Shown here: piece by piece, positions 15,101-30,100 of the stretch
Position numbering within the stretch: the first letter of the stretch is position 1
Layout: every line of letters starts with the position of its first letter
Position numbers and translations under genes: made by a program
The notes under the pieces: generated by a model
The model's database searches: none
What the model was told of the DNA's origin: nothing
The model's input: only the letters and a program-made list of their open reading frames with translations
Assembly: GCF_963676685.1 (NCBI RefSeq)
Contig: NC_092351.1
Span: 38,554,733-38,618,732, forward strand
DNA length: 64,000 nt
Direction: 5' to 3'
Source: Mytilus edulis
Taxonomy: Eukaryota > Mollusca > Bivalvia > Mytilida > Mytilidae

Positions 15101-18100
15101 GTGTTGGATTTTCGTGAACTGCAGCAACTAGTTCCTGAGATATTGGTGACTGTCATAGTGTAATTGTTTTTCTAATGATTTTACAAATAAAATCATGACC
15201 CCGTAACCACACCCCTTCGGTTACATAAATGGCTCCTCCTCAACAAAAAAACACGTCCTCGTGTTTCTTAAAGTTAATAAAAACGTCCTCTATTGTTCCT
15301 ACTGTTATAATTAGAATTAAAAGATTGTCTTTGATTGTAAACATTCTGTGGTTGATTCCACATCTGCTGTTGCGGTTGTTGTTGGTTTTGTTGTTGTTGT
15401 TGAAATTGTCTTATCTGCATTTCAAGCTGTACTATCTTTATTTCATATTTTTCTCTTTCTTCTTTTCTGCCCATTGTTGAATCTTTAAATAAATCTAATG
15501 TTTTTTGTAGTTGATCATAATCTAGTTGAAGTTCTAAATATATCGGATGTCTTTTCACTATTTCATTGTACTCTATATCAATTTTGCTTTTCTCTAAATG
15601 TTGTTGTTTCTTAAAATCATTACTCACTGTAATTATCCTTAAATTTTCAGTCCTTAAGAATTCATTTTGCCAATAAAGATCATTAATATTTAGGTTGTCT
15701 GGTGTTGATTTAAATTTATCCAATTCTTCTCGAAATTCCTCATTTTGTTTAACATAAAGTTGAGCTCTTTCCCACATTGTATGCAATTGTTCTTTTAGGT
15801 TGCTTATTTCCTCATCTTTCATATTATGTTGATCCTTAATTTTTTCACCATTGATATTTTTCTCCTTTAATTTTTCTTTTACTCTTTTTAGTTCCACTTT
15901 AACTGAATGATTTGTTTGTAAAACACTTACGAAGGCTGCATTTCTGATATTAGAAAATGGCAATTCAAACATTGGCTGTTTTCTGTCCATATGTTGAATC
16001 CATCTTGATCTATCCCGTTCTGTTCTTCTTTTACTTTTCACTTTGGTTTTCTTTATTGTTGTTTGTTGTTCTTTTGCTTTCACTGATGGTATACGAGCAA
16101 AACACATTCTTGCATAATGTCCCTTTCTTCCACATTCCAAACTAGCCTGGTGACACATAACATATATAAAGGTTGAGGATGAACACGGATGCGGCCAATT
16201 TCATTTTTACCAAAAACCATCTGAAAAGTGACATTTTTCGGCAAATTAGGTATATTTTTCATATTTGAGCTTGAATCGGATCGTTTTTAATGACTAAATC
16301 TGTTAAAATCTTTCACATAAACTTATTAATTCAAATAAAATAGACACTTAAGTGCTTAAAAAGTGGTCAAAATCTTTCGTTAGATGAACCTGAAATTTGA
16401 GGCCAAAATCGGTCCTTACTGGACCTACTCCTTTTGTACTCTACATCAGCTGAGAACTGTGTAAAGTTTTATGACCAAGAGCCCTGTACTTCAGTATCTT
16501 TATTGCCATTTTATTCATCATTACATTATCAAATGGTCATTGTATAGACACAATAACTTGATAGATAGTCTACAACAGTAAATTAAATATCTTTACAGCT
16601 AAATAGAAAAGCAATAAGATAAATAAAAACAATTCCCAGGATAACATTTTGGGATATTTTTCAGTAAGTTATATACTGTACATAGTAAAATTTCAAGCTT
16701 GAAAACTCATTAAAAGTATGTAATTTGAAATTATTTCCCTGGTGTTACATTTATTGTAGACATGAAAAAAGTTAATGTTCTAATATTACAATAATTATTT
16801 TGAAACCAATTGAATTTAGGATATTGATCAACGATATCAATTTCTATCAAAGCCCTCACGAGTTTGCTACATTGTTAATTCATCTCAAATTGCACAGAAA
16901 TTACTCGGATTGCATAATTCAAGAAAATAACGGAAATTGTTCCTTCAATAATTAAATGTCTGTTGCACATCTGTAGTCATCCTCCCGTCACGGGGGTACA
17001 ATTTAATAGTTTGATTGATGACGTAACGCTCATTTATCATTCAAATACAGAATTGGACTCTCATTTTGCAAAAAAAAATAACGTCAACAAAAGTGAGTCA
17101 ATCTGTTGATTGTGAAATAAGATGCTTAGTCATTACCAATACTCTGGAATGATATATGAAAGTTTGAATGCTTGTTAGGGATAGTCTTGATAGATTGCTT
17201 GTTGCTTTTACAATGTCCAGTGGCAATTATTTATAATAGTCATGAAAAAAAAAGGTGCAAATATATATCGTTTGTGTGTCCCTTTGATAAGTGATTTGAT
17301 TTGATCATTTTACTACTAATTTGATTAAAATTTCAACAAACAAGCAGTAAAGCCTTTGGATATTTAATGTACAGTGATTAATTTAAAAAAAGGTGTGATT
17401 GCCAATGAGACTACTCTTCATAAGAGACCAAATGACACAGAAATTAACAACTAAAGGTATAGATCACCATACAGCCTTCGTCGATGAGCAAAGCCCGTAC
17501 CACATAGTGGGCTATAAATGGTCTGGAAATGTCAAAGGTAAGACAATTCAAAACAGAAAACTAACTGACTAATTTATGTACAAAAAAATGAACTAAAAAA
17601 ACAAATATGTAATACAGAAAAAAAAGAAAACTACCGAATTACAGGCTGCTGTAACTTAGGACAGGTCCATACATCCAGTATTTGGAAAATAAAAAATGTT
17701 AACTGGATTCCAACCCTCCCTCTAACCTGGGAGAGTGGTGTAACAGTACAACATAAAATGAACAATATCAGTTGAAAAAGGCTTAACTCATCAGATTCAT
17801 ACAAAAGATTCAAAAACACAGAGTTGATGCAGCCGGGGAACTTGTACAGCCCAACAACAAAAATGACACAGAGTACAGATCTGAGTGCTTCCGTTTAAAT
17901 TTCAACATTTGCATTATGATATCCAAATAACACACATGCAAGACATTTGTCTGTGTCAGCAGAATATCTTTGTGTATATTCTGTACATGTATTTGAAATT
18001 TTGCATTGAAATTCTCTGTTGTTGAATTGTTCATTGAAGCTGAAACTCAACAGAATCATTAAAGAAAAGCTTCAATTAGCAAATTACTGTTTAAACATCA

Positions 18101-21100
18101 AAGCTTCCAGAACAAACAACCTTTTGATACATTGTCAGGTAAAAGATTGTCATCAAGAATTAATGAAAATGACGTAGATTGCATCAGTGTTGTATTGAGA
18201 CAGTAGAAAAATCTAATATTCTGTCTGGTGATTTCAGATAAATACTTTGATATAATGTATGATCTGACAGAAACTATTGTTTTATAATGGTTCCGAAACT
18301 CATTATTAAAACATGATTCATATTTCAAATTTTCCATCTTTAAAAAGTTTTAATGTGAAGTGGAAGCATTTAAATGCAGTTGTTTGCTTTTGAGGTGTGC
18401 AATTTCAATGATGAATGCACATTTCTGATCAATAATATTGAATTCTTGGAGAAAATACATTGGAACAGCAAATTTTATATTCGGAAAATTAGAGATCGTC
18501 ATTAGAACTTCTACATATGACTGCACACTGTAACACCTACATGATTAAACAAAAAAATAGTGGAAATTCCAGTCTTCGTAAATATTGAAATTAAAAAGAG
18601 AAAATTCCATAAATAGCAGTATTATTTTTTTGGAGCTCTATAAATATTGATAGCTTTCATCATGATAATTAATTAGGTTCCAGAAGCACATGGGATGCAA
18701 TGCCTTAAAAAGTCTACATTTAGATAGCAGGCTTAAAATGAATCAAAAAATCTTGTTGTGAGACACATTGTCACAATTTGCAATCGCAGATGCAAATCTA
18801 GACTTTCTAGTAATTTATATCTAAAGCATCAAGACAAACAGCAAACAAAAAATGTAATTAGTTTAAGCATGTAATAAATAATGTGACTTATTTTACAACT
18901 ACAGAACTCATTCATATACATTTTCTTGGAACAATTTAAAATCAGATCATTCATCAAGTGTCCACTGCTCAGAACAATTCTAATAACTTGGAGCAATTTC
19001 CTCCGTCATTTATCCTCTCTAAGAACATTCATTTTCAATATAAAGCCATCTACAGTAGTTTTCAATTGGTAGAAAACAATTTCTGTGTCCTTTTATTCTT
19101 TATCACAGGGTATTATCTTGTCTGTATTAGTATATTACTGCTGATTTCCATTTAGAAAAACAATAATGTCCGAGACAATTCCGGAAGATCTGCAAATACT
19201 TTTCTGTCAATGACCACATGATAAATATTTTTTTTCAGAATCTTTTAGATTAAAAGATTTGGTGGTAATAACTTTTTACTTTTTATAGACTTTGGTTGTT
19301 GTATGCACTTATTGGCCATATATATTGTTATAGAGACTTTTTTTGTTTGTAAATTTATGGACAATATTATATCTTTTATCTTTTTAAGGCCATATAAGTG
19401 GCTGAGGATAGATGAGAATAGTAAGATACCAAATGTATTTACTTCAACATAACTTTTAATGTTATGTGGTCCATTCAACTTTTCATAATATGAGGTGTGA
19501 GTAATTTTTGTTTTCTTAATACATTAAAATAAAATTGATGTTATGTCATTGGTTGGTTATTTAATGTTTATAATGCAGTGGCGGATCCAGCCATTTTAAA
19601 AAGGGGGGGATTCCCAACCCAGAGTAAAGGGGGGGTTCCAACTATATGCTCCCATTCAAATGCATTGATCAGCCAAAAAAAAGGGGGGGTGTTCCAACCA
19701 ATGTAATGTCAGTTTTCCTGGGGAAAGTTGGTCAGTTTCTCTCAGGGTACTTCAGCTTCATCTGCCAATAAAAACTGACCAACACAAAATAGCCAATTGT
19801 CCTGAAAGTGGTGTTAAACATGAACGAATCAGTCATTGTTAAGGACATATTAACCAGTCACATTTAGTAGGTTAATTGTACTAGCTTTTGAGAATATTTT
19901 CAAGAATGCATTAGATTCTGAAACAGTGAATTATGATAGATTCCTTACATGTTCCTTAACATAAATGAGTATAAATGAATTATGAAAAAATGTCTTTTGA
20001 ATACAAAAGATAAAATATACAAAAGATCAGTCCAAATTTAGTAACAGAGGGTGTTGGTTAACTCAAATATACTTTATACCGTATACGGCCGTGTATTGTC
20101 CGCATTTGTGTATAGTCCGCACCCCCTCTTCATCCCCAAATATCGAGGAAAAAGTCTAGTTCGCTTGTATAGTCCGCGGCAACTTTTGACAAGATCGGGA
20201 CCTAGTCAGACCCAGGGCAAAAGAGTAAACTAGACTAAACGATATCAAATATTTTCTTTCCTTTCAACCTGAATGCAATTGCTTCAAGATTTTTGGCCAG
20301 TTAGTACTTGGATTTTCAAATTGGATCAAGTGAGTCATCAGACATGGAGATTCCCCAAATTTGTCATGAATTACAATTTTATAACAGTATGTAAGCGCAG
20401 TATTGCAATGATTGTTACTATTAGATTTAAGGGGTCTTTTAATTTCTTTACTTCTAAGATTTCTTGTTCTATATTTTCTAACAAAATATTTTTTTAACTT
20501 GTGATTGTTGATCACTGGTATTCCCTGTTGATTGCTAATTTTTTTCACTCCAGATTTCTATCATGTAACCAAGTTTGTTTTAATGAAGATGGTTTTTAGA
20601 GATTCTGAGAATAGTTCACATGGGAATAGGAAGTCATTCACTTCTCTGTCAAAGTCATTCTTGTCAGAGAAGAATTATGATTGTTTGGTGTTAAAAGACA
20701 GGAAAATATAACTGTTTTATGGGAATAATATTATGTCATTTGGAAATTTTGATTGAGTAGAAGGAAGCAATTTGAAAATTTTGTCTGTAGGTTTCTTAGA
20801 GATTGTTAACCATTATTACTCTTAGAAAATGAAAAAGAAAATAAGTGAGGCCTGTCTAGATGTAACAAAATATCAACAAGCTACAAGATTGTGATTCATA
20901 TATTTCAATATAAAGTACATAAAAACTGTCAATTTATTGATTTGAATTTTCAATTTTAAATTACATTTGAAGGATTTTGGATTTTTAAAATGACAAGCTT
21001 TCATTAAAGGTATTGTTTAAAACCTCATGATCAAATGTTATATATATTGTATGGACATTATCATTTTAGTTTCACATGAAGAGGTGATGCAAAAATGCAT

Positions 21101-24100
21101 AGTTAGCTTAGTGAAAGCACATTTACTTGTGAAGCCAAGAATAATGATACCTAGAGACAGATATAGAAATTTAATCCTTTCGACTCAAAAATTAACTGAA
21201 ACCCCCCTTTCTTGAACCCTCATAAAGAATTATTTTACCAGTCAAGAATCATGATTTTCCCTAATGATTTATGAAAGTTTTATTTAATAATACTTTTGTC
21301 TTTCTTGTGATCATACATGTATCAGAAATAACACGCAAAACAGAGTATAATCAAGTCAGACTTGTGGAAGTAGAATATATTTTTTTTTATAATTGTCCAT
21401 GAATATTTGATTGGTCAATCGTCTTACCAAATCAATAGTTCTGTCTCTTACTAAGATTCAAACTCTGTACTTAAATTTCAAAGCGAAATTCATCTTTTAA
21501 GATTGAATCAAAAGTTTACTTATTATTCACAGCCCTTAATGATAGCCATGTATTTGTTTACATGCATGAAATTACAGTTAACAATGGTTAAGGTACAGTA
21601 GATTAAAGAAATTTTGTTTATTACCATCCATATAATTCACAAAACTGGCAGTTTAAAAAAAAAACCTGCTATTTATGACATATTTTTCTGGGTATGTAAG
21701 AACTTGACAGAGGGAAATCCAAGGTTTGATGGAAATAGGGTGTCTGTTATGGGAAATTGTGAGGAGAATAGTCTAGCAAACCAAATTCCTCAATTTTATG
21801 CAAAACATTTTTTTTTCAACCAATGGGGTAGGGAACGAATCGCCCCAACTTTGATCCTCCACTGTTTTGTTAGTAACTAATAGTTGCAAATGATAAAACA
21901 AACATGACAGACTTACATGTAGTTTGAATTTGAATAACATGAAAGCCATGAGACAAGAATCTCAAAAGAACATTTTGTATGTCACCAAAACATATTAAAA
22001 TGACAAAAGAAAACAATAGAACATGGAAAAAATATACAAAATTATAGATAAGAAAAATTTGTGAACAAGTTTTAATTGAAAAATGTGCATGTTGATGTCA
22101 AAATTTACATGAGCATTTGATAGAAAACAACAAAACATGACATAATTGACAAAAATTATAAGTTATATAGTAAAGATGTGCAGTGCAAAAGATTTTTAGT
22201 TTAAAAAAAATGAAGAATAAATCCACACTGATGGGATGGTTCTATAAGGGCATCAGAAATCTATAAGTGCACAATATATCTACTTTTATTAGTAGAACCA
22301 TTCTAAGCTTGTTTTTACATGAAGCCTAATATTGCCAAGTTTATATCGGTCAGCTCATCAAGACTGTAGATTGAATGATTTCAGCAACAGTCACAGAGTG
22401 TGAAAATTATTTTAGGATTGTATGGGCTGGCTATGAAACAAATTGACTGATTACAAGGACCAAGATGGGAATTATGTTCATTAGGACAAGTTTTCATTAG
22501 ATGAAGGGGAAGAAAATTACTTTTAAGAATATATTTGTTATGAAGAAAAGTGGGTGGGTTCAACCAAAGACATAAATGATTCTGGAACATTTGGAGTACA
22601 ATTATAAGAAGTACAATTTAAGAGCTGCAACTCCTCTGGAACCATACAAAGTAGGAAATATTTGTAATATAATTGATGTAAGAATAAAGTGTTTTGTACT
22701 TCCTAAAGTTGTCGATCTTTGAAACAATCTTTTTTCCACAGAAAACCTTAATTTTGAGAAAATATCCAAATTTAGAGACGGTTATGGATCCATGTCTTTT
22801 AAATTTTCATGCTTGCTCTGTAAGTCCACGTACTGCTAGCAAAATTTAAATTTCTTTTTGTTTCTACACTTGCCCAATTGTACCACGATTTTGTTGGCAT
22901 CTTCTAGTAGAGTGACTTAAACAGAGGGAAAGTTTATTTACATTTAATATGAATACAGAGTTGGAAAAAAAGAAGAAATAAGACTAACTTATGATAGAGA
23001 CGAATACTCTTTCTCAAAGTTTCAAAACCGCAAGGCAAGAAGTTTAGTTTGAAAATGTTATTTTGAAGTTATAATTTCCAAGAATATTATTCATCTTAGA
23101 AGCACTAGAGTTTTCTAGGAAGTTTACAAAATTATATTTCATAATATATCACTACATTGTCAAACCTATCAATAATGTATGATATTTTATGGAATTTTGA
23201 TTGATTTAGTTTTTCTCTGGCTGTCAGTATGTTATTAGAGAGAATCTGAGAAAACATGAAATTGTAGATAATTTGTTATATTAATATAAATCATATTACA
23301 TTGGTCAATAAGCTAATTTCTGTTTTTCATAGATTTTTTCATCATTCCCTTTACTGTTTTGACATATTCGTAATTGATTAGTTTGGCATCAGTTTTGATG
23401 TTCTTTTTACCATAAAACACAGAAATATGTCTGGTTCATCAAATCGATATACAAAAATATTTTGTTTATAAATCTCTCTCTGTTGTTGTGGGTCAGGACC
23501 TAAGTGTCGCTTGTTTGTTTGGGATATTCATGTAGAATATATATTTCATAAAGTATATTTCATGCAGCATTTATGAGCATTCAAATTTATACTAGTAATG
23601 TGTTTATGTTATATATGTGTCCAAATACATGACCAACAAGAATGTGTCCTCAGTACACGAATGCCCCACTCGCACTATCCTTTTCTATGTTCAGTGGACT
23701 GTGAAATTGGGGTAAAATCTCTAATTTGGCATTAAAATTAGAAAGATCATATCATAGGGAACATGTGTACCAAGTTTGAAGTCGATTGGACTTCAACTTC
23801 ATCAAAAACTACCTCGACCAAAAACTTTAACCTGAAGCGGGACAGACGGACAAATGGACGAACGAACGGACGGACGGACGCACAGACCAGAAAACATACT
23901 GCCCCTCTACTATCGTAGGTGGGGCATAAAAAACTAATTCTATAGTGGGGAAAATATGAAAGAGGTGATAATAAACTATGAGCCTTTTAGAAAATACATT
24001 TATATACGACTGCTATAATGAGTATGTCGTTGTAGTCCGTAGACACATTAAGTTTCTGGACAATAACTTTAGTTAAAGCAAATGGATCTCCATAAAATTT

Positions 24101-27100
24101 TACCAGAAGGTTAAATACCACGAAAGGAAGGTTGGGATTGATTTTTTGGGAGGAGGGTCAATTCGCAACAAAATATATGAATTCAAATTGTATTACCAAT
24201 TCTAAGTTCTTTGACTACAGTTATTCTGTGTTAGAAACCTATTATGTGTCAAATATTTAATTACAATTCAAATTCATACATGTATCAAGCGCGAATATTG
24301 TGTCCATTTTTGCCCCAACTGTTCAGGGGTGGACCTCTGTGGTTGTATCTAGCTGTGCTCAGCAAAGCAATTCATTTTATACTGCAACTAGTTGTGTTTA
24401 TTTCCTAAATATAGTAACACAGCTATATTTTGTGCAATGTCAATTTCATCATGGAACACTTTTTCCACAGTCAGGGGTTCATTAAGGGATGAAGATAAGT
24501 TTGAAATTTGTGTTTCAATTTAAATAGCTATCAATGTATTAATTTAAGTTGCAGTATAAAAACAATATTAGGTCAATGTCATAAAAATATAAACTTTTTT
24601 GTACTCGGCACAAAACTGGGGAAGGGCAAGGTACCTTCCCCAGTTTCTCAGCCTCATACAAAAAAGTTTATTTTTTTCTGACATTGACCTAATATTGTAT
24701 ATCAATCTAATATCAATGTGCAAAGAAGAAGGTGTCTACAAGCTAATTGATCAATCAATAAATGTGTTGTAATTTTATGTAACATTTTTTTTTTATATGA
24801 AAAGCACATTCTCATGTAAATGAAGCACTTACTTGCACAATGAAGAAGGCTAACTATGGAATTTAGTATTTTAAACTGGACATTTGTTGACTTGTATGTC
24901 ATTTAGTCTCTGATGGAGAATTGTCTTATGGGCAATCATACATCTTTGTTTATACTAACTGTTTTCCATGATTGATCAGTTCTAGAAATGTTTAAAACTA
25001 TTGCCCAATTTTAAAGCAAAACTATGTGGTGCCCTCGTTATTTTTGCAGTTGGGTGTTGCTGTCTATTTGATTTCTACAACAAATGGAAGTTTTTTACGA
25101 CCTTGACTGGCTATACAGTCAAGGTCGGATTTGATGTCTACCCTACATTACCTTATATTTATATGTAAACTAGCTCAATATTTGTGTTTATGATATTGGG
25201 AGGGTCTCCATAAGTGACAAAGTTTGGCTGTCAGTGCATCAGAATGATTGAAAGGACCAAACAATTGTGACACAAGAGTGAGGTCAGCTGTCATCTGTCA
25301 CCCAATAAATACAATGAGGATGGTCTAGATGGGGACTGGAATAGACTTATAGGGTATAAGGGGGTGCTATGGGGAATGGTGATTAATGGACAAGCAATTA
25401 AAAAGAAAAAAGAAAATGGCATTTATAAGAGCTATTAAAGAATGCATTAATCCTAACAGTCTGCACCATAAGCCACTAGTCTGATTCCCCAGACTAGTAA
25501 AGTTTTATTCGGACTAGCAAGTATTTACAAAACTATTTTAAGATATAAAAAATGGCAAAATATTGGTCTTGTAAAAGTTTTTGGTGCAGACTGGCCTGAT
25601 CAAGACCCTCATAGTGTCATAGGTACTTTTTTGCTGACAACATATTTTACAGGGGTTTTTGTGTGTATAAAGGAGTTTTATATTCATTGCTACTCCATGT
25701 CATAATATTTTACATTAAAATGCCTAATCTACTTCATGTAAAAAATAAAGTACCCAAAAAATCCCAAGATGGTTTGTCAACCACAAGGACAAGAAAATCA
25801 AATTTTAAGTACATTATGTAATGATAACACTTAGTAACTGACTTAGACAGATTATCTGGCCAATTATCTGTAAGTGATGTTTTAAAGGTATAAGGATGGC
25901 AAATGATTACAAGACAAACACACACAGTCACAGATTACTGTCATGACTTGTGTAAATTCAGAAATTTTTGCAACAAGAAACGTTAGGCAAAAATCAAAAA
26001 ACTTATTCATTAATTTTGAAATCATTTCCCTAAAATTGTAAATCACTCATTTAAATTTAAGTTCAATGCTCTTCAGACACAATAATGAAACATGCTGGTA
26101 TGTCTAAATCTTCAGTACTCTTTGAGACAAAAGAGTGAACATAAGGATTTTGTTTTTGGGTGGCATTCTGATGTTCAGTAGTTGTCTTTTGTTTTAATGT
26201 GGTTCATAAGTGTTTCTCGTTTCTGGTTTTCCTGTTTGAATGGTTTTACACTGACTAGTAATTTTTGGGGCCCTTTATAGCTTGCTGTTCAGTGTGAGCC
26301 AAGAAGGCTCTGTGTTGAAGACCGTATTTTGACCAATAATGATTTACTTTTACAAATTGTGAATTGGATGGAGAGTTGTTTCATTGGCACTCATACCACA
26401 TCATCTGATATCTGTTCATTATTTAGTTGCTGTCTTCCTTAATACATCTTTTTATCTTTTTGTCCTCCAGGAAAGATTGGTTTACAAGAAGACACAGTAG
26501 AAAGTCTATTGTCCACAGCCTGCCTGCTTCAGTTGTCAGAGGTAGTGGAAGCCTGTTGTAGCTTTCTGATGAAACAACTTCACCCATCCAACTGTATTGG
26601 TATCAGACAGTTTGCAGAAATTCAGGGATGTACAGACTTATACAAAGTAGCCAACAATTATGTCATGGTAAATATTTTATCGATTAATGATTCCTAGAAT
26701 GGTTGATATTTCAACTTTTTTGTTTCCTAATTGATTTCAATTTGCATTAGTTAAAATTTAAGTGTGCTGTCAAAATTTCTTGTTTTTTGTCTTTTCCCTC
26801 TTTTGAGTATACATGTATATGACCATTCCATGAAGACACATCTCACATAAAAAAAAAGACCAGTTAAAAAAAGCGTAAAGAAAGTTTGCGTACAAAAATT
26901 ATCACCTGAAACATGGGTAAACACTTGCAACCATTGTAAAAAAATATTTCTCCACTTACAACAGTGTGGGGATTGCCTTTTAGACAAAACTATTGTACTT
27001 CATTAATCAATTTACTAAGTGGCCGACCATAAGGTGCAATAACCAAAAATAAAAAGATGGCCTTCTCTATGTCATTTAAAAAATGTAATGTTGGTTATGA

Positions 27101-30100
27101 TTAACATGCAATATATATATTTCTTGAACATAATTATTGTTATTACTGTGATATGAATATACATAAAATGTACTGCTTTGTACTAGTGCCAAATGCTCAT
27201 TCCGTTTTATAACCTGCTTTCTCACAAGTTAACAGCCCCTTTTATTCTGTTTGATATAGAAGAACTTTGTGTCTGTAATTCAAAATACAAAAAGTCTTTG
27301 TCTTTATATCATTTGCTTTGTGACACATAAAGAAGTTTGTGTCTGAAACTGAAAGTACAGACAGTCTTTGTCTTTTTACTGTTTTCTTTGTGACACATAC
27401 TAACCATATGGAACTACTACCGAACAAAAGACGTACTAGACTTGAGAATTATGTAATAAGGTATTTAACCTAGCATTGCTGACGTAGAAAAAAGCAACAT
27501 TTGAAGGCCTTAATTGTTGACAGCCTAATGAACTTCATTATCTGTAAAAGCCAATGTCAGAAAAATGACATGAAAATATTCTGTGTATGAAACGTCAGTC
27601 AGGAAATTAAGCCATTATCTCATATTCCTATCTCGTATGTCATATTCATTTTATATGATGTGCATATTGCAAATTTTGCAATTTCATAACTCCACAAGAT
27701 AGTGCCATTCCTAAGGATGTTTTGTGAATGGAGGTATTTCATTGAATTACACCATCGTGTGGTCTCACTAATTTCAAATCTGTTCATAAATTAAAAGAAC
27801 ATATACAACACTTATGCATGCATTATATTTTGACACTTCCCATATGCCAAAATCTGCAAGTTTTTGTGCACTTTTGTACGATTCATTTATAATTTTTGCT
27901 TTCTCTAACTAATTAGAAAAGAACAGATATGGCATTAGGCATATATCAGAGATCAAAATTTATTGAGGAAATAATAAAAAAGAAAAAAAATCATTAATTT
28001 CCTTCATTTTTGATAAACCAATATAAAATCAAATTATTATAAGGTTCATCAATCTGAGAACCAAAAAGATTTTGTGCATGGACCATCTCATTTCTTATGT
28101 TAATTTCTTTTTGTATCTTTCTAGTTGTTTTCTTGCTGATTCAAATTCATAAGTAACAAGTTTATATATACTGACTTTCCATACCTATAAAGCCCTTTAT
28201 ATTATCCTCAATGAAAAAAATATCAGAATTTCCCTATTTTTAAAGTATTGCCCACGTTGCTAGATCTATTTTAATAATTTTGAAATTCAGACTTGTGGTT
28301 ACTCATCAATAGTGCATAATATCCCAATACGATTTCAATTACATACGCCCACTTTCTTTTCTCCTTGTCTTCATGTGAAGCAGTAGTAACATTGACATTT
28401 AATTTCTGTCATTTGTTACATACAGTTATATAATAAATTTTGCCCAATAAAATAGGTGATTTTCTGTATATATCATTAAAACATCCCCATGTTTTACAAG
28501 TACAGCAATGATTGTCTCTGGTGTTATATTGGTCTCATGTTGCTTTATTGGTGATTACATAACATCTAATAAATAAATCTTTATTGATTTTCTTCTTAAG
28601 TGACAGTTTAGCAATTTAATCTAGATTAATAGAGAATACTTAAAAGGTATTAAATGGTATACTGCAGAGAAACATGCATTTTTGTTGTTGGACTTTTTAA
28701 ATTATAAAAAGGCACAATGTAAAAACTAGGGAAAACTAATTAATACCATATCAAGAAGTGACTTTTTTTTTTACCATTGAATAATTTGATCAATGTTTTT
28801 CATGGTGTATAAATTCTACTGTTTCCCTCCTTTTCCTCTTTACACAAAAGAAACGGGTATCCAAAAGAACTGAAACCTCTATAATTTAAAAAAAAATGAT
28901 AATATTTTAAACATGTAATTTCAAAACAATAGGATTATTACAAAATAACCTAATATATAACAATACAAGCATGACAAAATATTGATGTATGAAATCATGC
29001 CTTCTTATAAATTTTATTATTAAAAAACATTTGGTTTGATGTATATAGTACGAAGGCATTCTATAATTTGATATTATACTGAAGCTGAAACACTTTTTAT
29101 TGTCTTTAATCTGCCAAATATAAAAATAAAGGGATATTCTTTTGCATTTGACAAGAAACTGCTGAACAAAGGGCTTGTTAAATCTTGCCTTTCCACAGTT
29201 CCTCATTCGTAAAGTGATATTTTTCTGACATTGACCAAATTATATTCATATATGTATTCCATTCTTGTCTTGCTCAAAATGAATTTGTTTATTTCCAGGA
29301 AAACTTTGTACAAGTAATACAGAATCAGGAATATTTGTTGTTACCCTCTGACGAAGTTTGTCGTCTTCTTGCCAGTGATGACTTGAATGTCCCAGATGAG
29401 GAGACGATATTCCATGCTTTGATGATGTGGACCAAACATGACAATACAAACAGGAAAAAATACCTAGCTAAACTACTGTCACATATAAAACTACCTCTAA
29501 TGTCTCCACAGGTATGCTTAGATCATAAAAGTTTTTTATTACTGTCTATTTTAAGGGTTTACTTCTTTTTAAGACTTAACAAATAGTTCACTACAGAAGG
29601 AAGACCACTCTGTAAATCATACAAGTCAAGGAAAAGTTTTTTTGATATTTTATCAATTGCCAAGACCCTCATGGGAAGTCAAGGTCGTAAAAAACTACCC
29701 TTGTCAAATATTTTTTCTTGTGATAATTTTAAGATTTCAATAGTGAAAGTGTTTATTGATCTAAATCAGCCATACCTGCCAACTTTCACGATTTAGGCGT
29801 GTACTACACGATTTTGACCCTTTGTCACGATTGCACGATCGTGTTCCTGAAAAACCCTCTAAAACACGATTTGGTGAAAATCTACACGAAAAATATTGTT
29901 GTTCCCGATTTTGAACTGTGTCCAATGGAGGAAATCGTGTTCAGCCAATCAAATTGTGTGTTTCTCATGATCAAATTAATCAGCCAATCAAAAACGTTTT
30001 CTCTCAAGATTGTTTTAACATGCTAGATATTGAACTTGTGTTGTATTCCTCTGTTTGTTGGTCAGAATTGTAAAAACGTGAACATGGCAAATGATTTTTC

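Noticed and set aside
15229..15480. 83-codon plus-strand ORF rich in Leu
   Set aside because: Antisense shadow of the Gln-rich part of the gag-like ORF (CAA/CAG read as TTG/CTG).
14413..16170. One continuous long perfect TIR for the 14152-16434 element
   Set aside because: Only ~34 terminal bases and two inner blocks match. The DNA between them is diverged, so the arms are related but not a single perfect inverted repeat.
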